NCBI RefSeq assembly: GCF_014302995.1
Contig: NZ_CP060295.1
Span: forward strand, 6,005,501-6,069,500
Direction of reading: 5' to 3'
DNA from: Variovorax sp. PAMC26660
GTDB taxonomy: Bacteria; Pseudomonadota; Gammaproteobacteria; Burkholderiales; Burkholderiaceae_C
Length of the DNA stretch: 64,000 bases
A program made the position numbers and the translations under genes. Shown one piece after another: positions 8,423 through 17,400 of the stretch. Position 1 is the first letter of the stretch. Each line of letters opens with the position of its first letter. The notes under the pieces are model-generated. The model had not been told where the DNA came from, did not search any database, and saw only the letters and a list, made by a program, of their open reading frames with translations.

Positions 8423-10716
8423 GACGGCACCTGCTCCGGGTCGATGCGCGCCGCTGCCCCGTTGGCCAGGCCCAGCGGGCGATCGCGGAAATGCGCAACG
8501 CCGTAGCCATAGCCGTAACTGCGGCTGCCGTTGTGCCGCAGGCTGGTGTCCAGCCCGTTGAAGACGACGCCGTGGAACGAAGCGCCCACATGCGCCAGCC
8601 GCTTGGCGCTTTCGTGCAGCTCGCCCATTTCGCTGTCGCCGGCGCGCGCCACCAGCAGCAGCGTGCCCATCGAAGGCGCCATCGCGGCGGTCTCCGATGC
8701 AAGCAGCGTGGGCGGCGCGTCCACCACCACCACGTCGTAGCGCGCGGAGAGCGTGGCCAGCGTCTGCGCAAAGGCGTCGCTGGTCAGCATGCCGGCCGGA
8801 TCGCGCGGCAACTCGCCGGTGGTCAGGACGTCCAGATGCGGCAGCACCAGCGGATGGATCGCCTGCTCGATCCGCAGGCTGCCGGCCAGCACGTCCGACA
8901 GGCCGCCGTGTCGGTCCAGCCCGAACTGGCTGCACAGGTTGCCGCGGCGCAGGTCGGCATCGACCAGCAGCACGCGCTTGCCCGAAGACGCCAGCACCGC
9001 CGCGAAGTTGGCCGACACGAAGGTCTTGCCCGCACCGGGCGTGGCACTTGAAATCAATATGCGGTTGTTCGGTGCGCCGAGCATCACGAACTTGAGCGCC
9101 GTGCGCAGCCTGCGCAAGCCTTCCAGCGCCAGGTCGTCCGGATACTGCGCGGCCAGCAGCTTCACGCCGGGCCGGCCGTTCAGGATGGCGCGGTCGAGCA
9201 CGCGCTGCTGCGGACTCAGCGTGATCGTGCTGTAGACGTCGAGCCCGGTCAGCGCCTCGATCTCCGCCGGGCTGCCGATGGACTTCTTCAGCGTCTTGCG
9301 CAGCAGCGCTGTGAGCACGCCCAGAAAGAGCCCGGCCGCCAGCGACAGCACCATGACGATCAACGCCTTGGGCCGGATCGGCTTTTCGGGCAGCAGCGCC
9401 TGGTCGACCACGCGCACGTTGCCGACCTTGCCTTCCTTGGCCAGCCGCATCTGCAGCGAGCTGTTCAGCAGCGAGGCGTACAGGTCGGTGTTGACCTTGA
9501 TGTCGCGCTGCATGCGCAGCGAGTTCTGCTGCAGCATGGGCATGCGGCGGATGCGCCCGTCCACGCCGCCCAGTTCCTTCTTGAGCGAGGCGATCTGCGT
9601 GTCCAGCGTCATCACGGCGGGGTGCGCGGCGGTGAAGCGGCCGACAAGGTCCAGGCGCTTTTGCTTGGCGTCCAGCAGCTTGGCCTGCAGGTCCACGCTT
9701 TGCGACAGCGCATTGCGGGCCTCGTCGTCCAGGCTGATGGTGCCGTTCAGGTTGCGGTACTGGTTGTAGCTGTCTTCCGACTGTTCGAGCTGCTGCTTGA
9801 ACTTGGGCAGCTCGGTGCCCAGAAAGGCCAGCGCGCGCTCGGCCTGCGCCGTCTTCTGGTCGATGTTCTGACGCACATACAGGCGCGAGATTTCGTTGAG
9901 CACATCGGCCAACTGCATGCGGTTGCCGGCTTGCAGGCTGATGTCCAGCACGCCCGACTGCTTGCCTTTCTCGATCACGCGCAGGTCGTTCTGCAGCCCG
10001 AGCAGGGTGAGCTGCTTGGAGTTGCGCACCAGCTCGAAGGCACCGCCGGGTTCGGCCTCGAAAGAGCCCACCAGCAGGTGCAGGGCACCGCCGGGAATGC
10101 TGGCGTCCAGCGGCACGCCCACCGTTCCCTGCAGTGGCGTTTCAAGGCCCGACTGGGTCAGCGTGTAGTTGCCGCCGGTGCCCGCGACCAGCAGGAAACG
10201 CTTTCCCTCGAAGGCCGGTGGCACGTCCATCTGCGCGACCGTGATCCGCTCGGTGCCGCTGACATAGTTGCCAAGGCCCAGGAACCCCGGCGTGGAAAGC
10301 GCCTTCGAGTGCCGCGCAATGAACGCGCCCACCAGCGGCAGGTAGTGCGGCTGCGCCGTGATGTACAGCTTGGTGTTTTCCATCGCCTGCCCGAGCACCA
10401 TGCGTGACCTCAATATTTCGGTTTCGCCGGCGGTGGGCGTCTTCACGTTCAGGCCGCCGGTGGCTGCCGAGTCACCCGGAAAGTTGCCAGCCGAGCGGTC
10501 GGCGTCCTCGACCTGGATCAGCAGGTTGGCCTCGTACACGCGCGGTGCGAGCAGCGCGTAGGCGCTGCCCAGCAGCAGCACCAGTGCAGTGATGCCCGCG
10601 ATCAGCCAGCGGCTGTCGATCAGGATGTCCAGGTATTCCTGGAACCTCGAGTGCTGGGGCCAGACGGGTTCCGCGCCCGGAGGTGCGGGAAGCAGGGGTT
10701 GCCAACGCGCGTTCAT
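8419..10716 (-). CDS. Wzc-like chain-length regulator / tyrosine autokinase
   Basis: Controls polysaccharide polymerisation and export by cycles of tyrosine phosphorylation. Of 765 residues, the N-terminal part is a Wzz domain with flanking membrane helices (about 35-55 and 445-465) and coiled-coil stretches. The C-terminal part is a BY-kinase with Walker A ATPGAGKT (near residue 560), Walker A-prime VLLVDADLRRG and Walker B DVVVVDAPP. The tail contains a Tyr cluster (SYGYGYG), the usual autophosphorylation site. I chose ATG 10716 over GTG 10725 because AAGGTG lies about 6 nt before the ATG and would overlap the GTG. It follows the Wza-like gene by 34 bp and should work with it. Confidence 0.92.
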   Translation of the reverse strand: MNARWQPLLPAPPGAEPVWPQHSRFQEYLDILIDSRWLIAGITALVLLLGSAYALLAPRVYEANLLIQVEDADRSAGNFPGDSAATGGLNVKTPTAGETEILRSRMVLGQAMENTKLYITAQPHYLPLVGAFIARHSKALSTPGFLGLGNYVSGTERITVAQMDVPPAFEGKRFLLVAGTGGNYTLTQSGLETPLQGTVGVPLDASIPGGALHLLVGSFEAEPGGAFELVRNSKQLTLLGLQNDLRVIEKGKQSGVLDISLQAGNRMQLADVLNEISRLYVRQNIDQKTAQAERALAFLGTELPKFKQQLEQSEDSYNQYRNLNGTISLDDEARNALSQSVDLQAKLLDAKQKRLDLVGRFTAAHPAVMTLDTQIASLKKELGGVDGRIRRMPMLQQNSLRMQRDIKVNTDLYASLLNSSLQMRLAKEGKVGNVRVVDQALLPEKPIRPKALIVMVLSLAAGLFLGVLTALLRKTLKKSIGSPAEIEALTGLDVYSTITLSPQQRVLDRAILNGRPGVKLLAAQYPDDLALEGLRRLRTALKFVMLGAPNNRILISSATPGAGKTFVSANFAAVLASSGKRVLLVDADLRRGNLCSQFGLDRHGGLSDVLAGSLRIEQAIHPLVLPHLDVLTTGELPRDPAGMLTSDAFAQTLATLSARYDVVVVDAPPTLLASETAAMAPSMGTLLLVARAGDSEMGELHESAKRLAHVGASFHGVVFNGLDTSLRHNGSRSYGYGYGVAHFRDRPLGLANGAAARIDPEQVPS

Positions 10717-10750
10717 GGGTTTCACCTTTTCGTGTTGCGGGGTCGGGCAC

Positions 10751-11959
10751 TCACCGCCGGGCGGTGTCGCGGCTGAGGTTGACGACCTGGGCCGCCGGAA
10801 GAATCAGGCTGACGACGCGGTTCCACGTCACCAGCGGCACGTGGTCCACGTAGACGACGTCGCGCGGCTGCAGCTCGAAGCGATCGGCCAGCGCCAGCGC
10901 CACCGGGTTCTTCGCGTTGAGGTTGAAGATCAGCTGCGTGTCCAGGTCGTCGGGTGCGTTGCGCACCACGTAGATCTGGCCGGGGTCCGACGACAGCAGG
11001 TCGGGCCCGCCCGCGTCACCCAGCGCTTCGTTCAGGCTGAGCCGGCCGTTGCGCATCTGCAGCGCGGACGGCGCCCTGACTTCGCCCATCACGTAGACCC
11101 GGCTGTCCTCGCGGGTGCCGACGTTCACGATGTCGCCGTTCTGCAGCGGAATGCGGTTGCCGTCGGCGCCGAAGCTCTGCAGCAGCGGCAGGTCGATCAC
11201 CGTCGTGCGGTTGCCGCGCGTCAGCGTCACGCGGGAGCGGTCGCCGATCTGGGTGAAGCTGCCGGCCCGGCTGATGGCCTCCGACAGCGTCATCGGGATG
11301 TCGGTGAAGATCTGCAGGCCCGGTGTGCGGACTTCGCCCTGCACATAGGCGCGCTGGCTGCGGAACGACTGGATGCGCACCGTGACCTGCGGCTCCTTGA
11401 TGAAGGCCTTGATGCGCCGCGCAATCAGCTCCGACGCGCCGCTTTCGGTCAGCCCCTGCAGCTTGGTGCGCCCGATATACGGAAAGCTGATCTCGCCGTT
11501 CGCGCCGACGATGAAGCCCGGCGCCACGCTGACGCCGGTCGGGTCGGTCTGCTGCGCGATGACCGCGCCGGCATTCGGCAGCAGTTCGGGATGGTCGTAC
11601 ACGATGATGCCGACCACGTCCCCCGGCCCGATGGTGTAGACCGGCGGCGCGGCAAACAGGCGCTGCACGTCTTCGGGCACCGTCTTGGGCCGCTGCGCGA
11701 TCTGCGCGCGGATCAGGTCGGGCGTGATGGAGATGATCTTTCCGCCGTCGCCACCCGTGGATGGCGTTGCACCCGCGTTGCCCGATGCGCCGTTGTTGAA
11801 GTTCAGCGGCCCCGGTGTCCCGAAACCCGGCGCACAGCCGCACAGGCCGAGCGACAGCAGCATCGCCAGGGCCAGCCACCGGAAACGGTGCTCGGCCAGG
11901 GCAAGGGTGGAGAGCGTGCGCGTGCCGCGTGACGGCTTCGCTGGATCGATGCGTTGCAT
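10751..11959 (-). CDS. Wza-like polysaccharide export lipoprotein
   Basis: Outer-membrane channel for polysaccharide export. The 402-residue product starts at ATG 11959, which has a strong AAGGAGA ribosome site 5-6 nt upstream; an ATG 15 codons earlier lacks this. A hydrophobic core ends in LCGC, a lipoprotein-type cleavage site. The mature protein has the PES domain (YTIGPGDVVGIIVYDHPEL near residue 110) and then two SLBB-like modules (AYVQGEVRTPGLQIF and VYVMGEVRAPSALQ). This domain order matches Wza and ExoF-type export proteins. It lies directly before the tyrosine kinase gene, its usual partner. Confidence 0.93.
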   Translation of the reverse strand: MQRIDPAKPSRGTRTLSTLALAEHRFRWLALAMLLSLGLCGCAPGFGTPGPLNFNNGASGNAGATPSTGGDGGKIISITPDLIRAQIAQRPKTVPEDVQRLFAAPPVYTIGPGDVVGIIVYDHPELLPNAGAVIAQQTDPTGVSVAPGFIVGANGEISFPYIGRTKLQGLTESGASELIARRIKAFIKEPQVTVRIQSFRSQRAYVQGEVRTPGLQIFTDIPMTLSEAISRAGSFTQIGDRSRVTLTRGNRTTVIDLPLLQSFGADGNRIPLQNGDIVNVGTREDSRVYVMGEVRAPSALQMRNGRLSLNEALGDAGGPDLLSSDPGQIYVVRNAPDDLDTQLIFNLNAKNPVALALADRFELQPRDVVYVDHVPLVTWNRVVSLILPAAQVVNLSRDTARR

Positions 11960-12000
11960 GGAAATCTCCTTGACGGCCGGGAACCGGTACTGGCGGGGGG

Positions 12001-12927
12001 TCATGGCGCGGCCCAGGTGGTGGGCATGGCGCGCCCGGCACCGGCGAGCGGGCGGCTCTGGCTTCGCCGCTCCGTGCTGGTGCCGAAACAGCGGTCGGTG
12101 ACCCAGTCGCCGACGGACTGGAGGAACAACTGCTGTCCCTTCGCCGTGCAGACGGTGTGGTCCACCTCCCGCATGAATTCGTAGTGCAGCGACTGCGCAA
12201 AGGCTTCGTTCCGGAACGGGCCGAGCTGGTCGCGGTCACGGTCGCAGACATGCAGCGAGCCGGAATACAGCATCTGCATCGCCACCTTGCGCTCTGCAAG
12301 CTGCGCCATGGTGGTGGCGAACCACGCGGCGGTGACCGCGGGCGATATGGATTCGGTGAAGAAGCCCGGCAGCGGCCTGGCCGCCTGCGTGCGCAGCAGA
12401 TGGCGCTTGAACCAGCGCACGGCCTTGCCCGCGAACGACGGATGCACGGGCGCGGCCAGCGCGCGGCGCACCGTGCGCTCCCAGCGCACGCGCCGCTGCG
12501 GAAAGGCAAAGCCGTCGAACATCGAGATGCCGATGACGCGCGCATCCGCCGCGGCGGTCGACATGGCGTGCTCCGCACCCGAACACATGCCGACGATCAC
12601 GAACTGCCGGATGCCCAGCGTGGCTTCCATCAGGTCCATGCCGGCCTGCAGGTCGTGCACCGCGCGGGTTTGCAGGTCGGGCGCGTTGTCGAGCGCATCG
12701 CTGTCGCCCACGCCGCCCAGGTCCAGCCGCAGGCTGCTCACGCCGCGCGCGGCCAAGGCATGCGCCAGCTTGACGTTGATGCGGCGCGGTCCCACGCGAT
12801 GGTTGGCGCCCATATTGAGCATCAGGCAGGCGACCGGGGCGGGCGCGTGCCGCGCGGGGGTGGTAACCATGCCCACCAGCGAGCCGCCGCGGCCGAAGCG
12901 GACCGGGCTTTGCGTCATGTCATTCAT
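12001..12927 (-). CDS. Alpha/beta hydrolase with Cys at nucleophile elbow
   Basis: A 308-residue alpha/beta hydrolase. The elbow reads GMCSG with Cys115 in place of the usual Ser; the following Ser could also act. It resembles the pair of hydrolases often found beside exosortase-type exopolysaccharide loci, although no exosortase or PEP-CTERM protein is visible here. The start ATG at 12927 overlaps the stop of the other hydrolase gene by 8 bp (ATGAATGA), showing tight coupling. Because the NRPS in the same operon has no terminal thioesterase, this protein could release or edit the peptide, or transfer it; that role is inference. Confidence 0.72.
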   Translation of the reverse strand: MNDMTQSPVRFGRGGSLVGMVTTPARHAPAPVACLMLNMGANHRVGPRRINVKLAHALAARGVSSLRLDLGGVGDSDALDNAPDLQTRAVHDLQAGMDLMEATLGIRQFVIVGMCSGAEHAMSTAAADARVIGISMFDGFAFPQRRVRWERTVRRALAAPVHPSFAGKAVRWFKRHLLRTQAARPLPGFFTESISPAVTAAWFATTMAQLAERKVAMQMLYSGSLHVCDRDRDQLGPFRNEAFAQSLHYEFMREVDHTVCTAKGQQLFLQSVGDWVTDRCFGTSTERRSQSRPLAGAGRAMPTTWAAP

Positions 12928-13738
12928 GGAGAGCCCCTTGCAGACGGTTGAGCGCATCGGACGGAACCATGGCGCTGTTGGGATACGGGTCGGAGGTCCA
13001 GTCCAGCCTGTGCTTGAAATAGGCCAGCCGCACCGGCATGTGGCGCGACTGCTGGCTCGCGGCCCACTGCGCGGTGTGCTCGTCTTCGGGCGGTGCCAGC
13101 ACCAGCGTGTCGTGCAGCGCCGTGAGCGGCAGCGCGTCGGGCGTGAGGGCCGCGAGTTGCGCGCGCAACGCGGGCGACAGCGATGCGCCCAGCGCTTCTT
13201 CGGGCAACGCGGCAGGTTCGCTTTCGAGGCTGCGGCGCCATGCGGTGTCGGGAATGCAGAACGAGGCATCGACCGCCGCCACGTGCTGCTCGCGCAGAAA
13301 GCGCGCATAGCGCCGGCCGTCGATCACCGGCTCCCACAGCACCAGCCGCACCGGGTCGCAGCGCCCGTTGCGTGCGGCCAGCACCGCGAGCGTGGCGCCC
13401 AGGCGCGCACCGATCCACACGATGCGCGCGTGAGGCGCACGCCGGCGCAGCTCTTCGTGCGCGGAGCACAGGTCGCGGCGCCAGCCGTCGAACTCGCCCT
13501 GGCTTTCGTCGCCGGGCGAATCGCCCGAGCCGTAGAAATCGAAGCGCAGCGTGGCAATGCCGCTGCGCGCCAGGCGCTCGGCCAGCACCTTGAAGAAGCG
13601 GTGGGTGCGCAGGCCTTCCGGGCCGAAGGGCGGGCAGACCAGCACGGCGGTGTCGCCGTCCTGCGCCTGCTCGGCGGGATGGAACAGCCCGAAGACCTGG
13701 CGCGATGCCGGCCCGAACATGAGCGCGAGCGGGTTCAT
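12920..13738 (-). CDS. Alpha/beta hydrolase-fold protein, Arg at nucleophile site
   Basis: A 272-residue alpha/beta hydrolase-fold protein. The oxyanion-side segment VCPPFGPEG and the LRFDFYGSGDSPGD strand-turn fit the S33-like fold. At the nucleophile elbow, however, the sequence is GARLG, with Arg112 where the catalytic Ser belongs, so it may lack hydrolase activity or use another residue. It overlaps the phosphopantetheinyl transferase stop by 4 bp and the second hydrolase by 8 bp. Similar tandem hydrolases accompany exopolysaccharide/exosortase loci. It may partner the Cys-type hydrolase as a heteromer. Function is unproven. Confidence 0.7.
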   Translation of the reverse strand: MNPLALMFGPASRQVFGLFHPAEQAQDGDTAVLVCPPFGPEGLRTHRFFKVLAERLARSGIATLRFDFYGSGDSPGDESQGEFDGWRRDLCSAHEELRRRAPHARIVWIGARLGATLAVLAARNGRCDPVRLVLWEPVIDGRRYARFLREQHVAAVDASFCIPDTAWRRSLESEPAALPEEALGASLSPALRAQLAALTPDALPLTALHDTLVLAPPEDEHTAQWAASQQSRHMPVRLAYFKHRLDWTSDPYPNSAMVPSDALNRLQGALHE

Positions 13739-14448
13739 GCGCAGGCCTCCGTCAGGGAGCGCGGTGCGGTGGCGCGGATGTTCGTCTCGCGCCACTCCGC
13801 GAGCGACCCCACGCTGTCCATGCGGGAAGGCGCCGGGCCCAGAACCAGCCACAGGATACGGCCGGCCATCGGCAGCTCGATGCTGCGGCAGTCCGGCGTA
13901 ATGCCCACTTCGAAGCTGTCCGATGGCACCAGCAGGCCCACGCCGATGGCTTTCAGGCAGGCCTCCTTGCGGGTCCAGCAGGTCAGAAAGGCCTGGTCGC
14001 GTTCGCGCGCGGGCAGGGCAGCCAGTGCCTCGTTCTCGCGCGGCGTGAAGTGCCGCGCGGCGAGCGCCGGCGCATCGGGCACCGCGCGCAACTGCTCAAC
14101 GTCCGCGCCCAGCGGCCCGCGCCCGCCGATGGCGATCAGCGCCAGCGAGCGGCTGTGGCTCATCGAAAAGCGGGTGCGCGGGCAGCCCGACAGCGAGGGC
14201 TTGCCGAAGGCGCCGGTGGCGAAATGCAGGGCCTCGGCCCGCAGGCCCGCATGCTCGGCCAGCGCCTGGCGCAGCGCGATGTGCGAGGCCACGAACCGCT
14301 GCCGGTCGGCGGCAAAGCGGAAGGCGGCGGCACGCGCCCGCTCTTCGTCCGACAGGATCTGCGCCGGCAGCAGGTCGGTGAAGCTGTCCAGGTCGACATA
14401 CCGGCACACCGGTGCGTCGATGGAAAGGGCGGATGCGAGGTGTCCCAT
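13735..14448 (-). CDS. Sfp-type 4'-phosphopantetheinyl transferase
   Basis: Moves phosphopantetheine from CoA onto the serine of the carrier domains, switching the NRPS and PKS from apo to holo form. The 237-residue size and motifs are those of the Sfp family: GKPSL and FSMSHS near residues 83-98, GADVEQL (the Mg-binding Asp-x-Glu region) and WTRKEACLKAIGVGL. It begins 6 bp after the NRPS stop and overlaps the next gene by 4 bp. Four carrier domains in the two upstream proteins are its obvious substrates, and its presence shows the locus carries its own activating enzyme. Confidence 0.94.
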   Translation of the reverse strand: MGHLASALSIDAPVCRYVDLDSFTDLLPAQILSDEERARAAAFRFAADRQRFVASHIALRQALAEHAGLRAEALHFATGAFGKPSLSGCPRTRFSMSHSRSLALIAIGGRGPLGADVEQLRAVPDAPALAARHFTPRENEALAALPARERDQAFLTCWTRKEACLKAIGVGLLVPSDSFEVGITPDCRSIELPMAGRILWLVLGPAPSRMDSVGSLAEWRETNIRATAPRSLTEACA

Positions 14449-14454
14449 GATCGA

Positions 14455-17400
14455 TCACCCCTTGCGCAGCCAGCCGCCGAAGGCACGCCCCAGCAGGCCG
14501 CTGCCGTGGCTGCCGCGTGCCGCGGCCGCAGCGCCATCGAGCGGCAGGCCCTGCAGTTCCGACGGCATGCTGTCGGGCCCCGTGCTGCGCGGCGAGGCGC
14601 CGATCTGGCCCAGGTTCTCGAACAGATAGCGGCGCGGCTCCACGCGGTAGCCGAGCAGCAATTCGGTCTGCTGCACGGCGCGCAGCACCAGCAGCGAATC
14701 GCCGCCGAGGTCGAAGAAGTTGTCGTTCGCGCGGATGTCGTTGACGTCGATGCCGATCACACCGGCCCAGATCTGCGCGAGCTGCGCATGCGCCGGGTTC
14801 AGCAGGCTCTGCTGCGGCTTTTTCGCGCCCGGCACTGCGGTGGCTGCGTGCGCTGTATCGACCGCCGCGAGCTTTTGCAGGTAGGCCGCGCTGGTGGAGC
14901 CCTCGGCGCTGGCGATGTAATCGAGCGTCGCCTCGGGCCGGTCGGCAACCCGGCGCAGCAGTTCGAGATAACGCTCGCGCAACTGTGCCCCGGTCTCGCG
15001 CAGGTACACGTCGGCGTTGTAGATCAGCGCGCCTTCGAGCCCGTGCGACTTGTCCATCAGCCACACGCCGATGTCGTCGGTGGCGCCGCGCTGCATCAGG
15101 TGCATCTGCCGGGTCTGCAGGCTGCCGATGCGGCGCGAGCGGTCGCGCGCGTCCTGGAACGAGAACATCGACTGGTAGGGCCCGGAAGTGCGCATCTGAG
15201 CGCCAAGGCCCGTCTCGGCCGTCAGGCGCTCGAAGGGCACCTGCTGGTAGTTCATGAGCGTGAGCAGTTCCTGCTTCACGTAGCCCATGAACTCGGGCAG
15301 CGTCTGGCGCAGGTCGATGCGCAGCGACACCGGCAGCACGTTGTTGAAGACGCCCATCACGTCCTCGGTCTCGGGCTGCTGGCGGCCGCGCACCGGGTTG
15401 GCGATGACGATGACATCGGAGCCGATGACGCGTGCCATCGTCAGCGCGTAGATGCCGAAGGTCAGCATGCTGAGCGTCACGTCCATGCCGCGCGCCACTT
15501 CGCGCAGATGCTGCGTGGTCGCCAGGTCGATGCTGATCCACTGGGTGCCGCCCTGGCCGCTCTTGCCCGCGCGGCGGGGCATGTCGGTGCTGGGAAGGCG
15601 GGGCAGCGGTGCCTGCGCGAAACGCCGGCGCCAGAAGTCGAGCTGTTCCTGGAAGGTCGGCTCTTCCATCCATTGCGCCAGCCACTCGGCGTAGTCGCCG
15701 TGCGTGGTGGCGAGCGCGGGCAGCGCATGCGGACGGCCGCGTTCCGATGCGTCGTAGATCGCCGACAGCTCGCGCTGCAGCAGGTCGAAAGACCAGCCAT
15801 CCCAGATCAGGTGATGCGGCACGAAGACGAAGGCGTGGTCCTTGTCGTCGAGCTGGAACAGGGCTGCATGCGCCATCGGCGCGCGATGGATGTCGATGGG
15901 CCGGTCGGCCAGTTCCTGCATGCGCTCGGCCAGCTCGGCTTCGCGCTGGTCTGCCGGCATGCCGCGCAGATCGATCACAGGCAATGCAAATTCCACAGAC
16001 TGCGTGATGGACTGGACAAGCTGGCCGCTGCGCGAATCGACACCCATGTGCGTGCGCAGCGCGGGCTGGCGGCGAATGATTTCCTGCACCGCCGCCTCGA
16101 AGCGCCGGGCATCGAGATCCCCGAGCAGCCGCTGCGCCGAGGGCGCGTTGTAGACCGAGCGGCCGGGGTGCAGCTCTTCCATGAAGCGGATGCGCTCCTG
16201 CGACGGCGTCATCGGCGCCGACGCGCGATCGGGTGTGCAGGCCAGCGGCGCCTGCACGCCGACGCCCGCACCCTGCAGCCCTTCGATGGCGGCGGCCAGC
16301 CGTTCGGCGGTGGGTGCCTCGAACAGCGTGCGCAGCGGCAGCGTCACCTGGAACTCGCGGCTGAGCAGCGTGGCCAGGCGTGCAGCCAGCAGCGAATGGC
16401 CGCCCATGGTGAAGAAATCGTCCTGCATGTCCAGGCCCGGCAGGCTCAGCACCTGCTCCATGGCGGCGAGTACCTTGCGCTCGCTGTCGTTGCGCGGACC
16501 CGCGCCGCGCTGCACTTCGTCGCGCGGCAGGGCCTGCGGTGCGGGCAACGAAACGCGGTCGAGCTTGCCGTTGGGCAGCGTGGGCAGCGCCTTGAGCGTC
16601 ACCACGTGCTGCGGCAGCATGAAGGCAGGCAGGCGCTCGCGCAGATGCAGCATGAGCGCATCGAGGTCGAAATCGACACCGGGCACCAGCGCAAGGTAGG
16701 CCACCAGCCGCACGTCGCCGGGGTGGTCTTCGCGCGCCACCACCACGCTGCGCGACACGCCCGCGACTTCGTTGCAGCGGGCCTCGATCTCGCCGGGCTC
16801 GATGCGGTAGCCGCGCACCTTCACCTGGAAGTCGAGCCGGCCCAGGTGTTCAAGCAGCCCGTCGTTGCGCCAGCGGCCACGGTCGCCGGTGCGGTACATC
16901 GCCCTTGCGGCACCGAGCACGCGGGCCGTGACGAAGCGCTCGGCCGTGAGTTCGGGCCGCTCGAGGTAGCCCAGCGTGACGCCGTCGCCGCCGATGCAGA
17001 TTTCGCCCGGCACGCCGATGGGGCAGGGCTGCAGCTCGTCGTCGAGCACCCAGACTTCGGTGTTGTCGATGGGCCGGCCGATCGACACGCCGCGCGAAGC
17101 GACCACATCGCGCTGCATGTTCCAGGCGGTGGACCACACGGTGGTCTCGGTCGGGCCGTACACATTCCACAGTTGCTCGCAGCGGTCGAGCAGTTCGAGC
17201 GCCAGGCGCGAGCGCACCGGCTCGCCGCCGATCCAGGCCCTGAAGCCCGGGGCGCCCGGCCACTGGGCGTCGAGCAATAGTTGCCACATGCCGGGCGTGG
17301 CCTGCAGGATGGTGACCTGCTCTTCTTCGAGCAGGGCGCGCAGGCGGTTGCCGTCCATCGCGGTGTCGCGCTGCACCATCACGATCTCGGCGCCGGCGGC

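Noticed and set aside
12001..13738. Exosortase/PEP-CTERM system implied by the tandem hydrolases
   Set aside because: No exosortase membrane protein and no PEP-CTERM sorting tail could be found in the window.
14050..17280. Open plus-strand frame of over 1000 codons across the NRPS gene
   Set aside because: Antisense shadow of the NRPS caused by high GC and codon bias; Arg/Gln/His-rich translation with no domain, while the minus strand gives clear C, A and T motifs.
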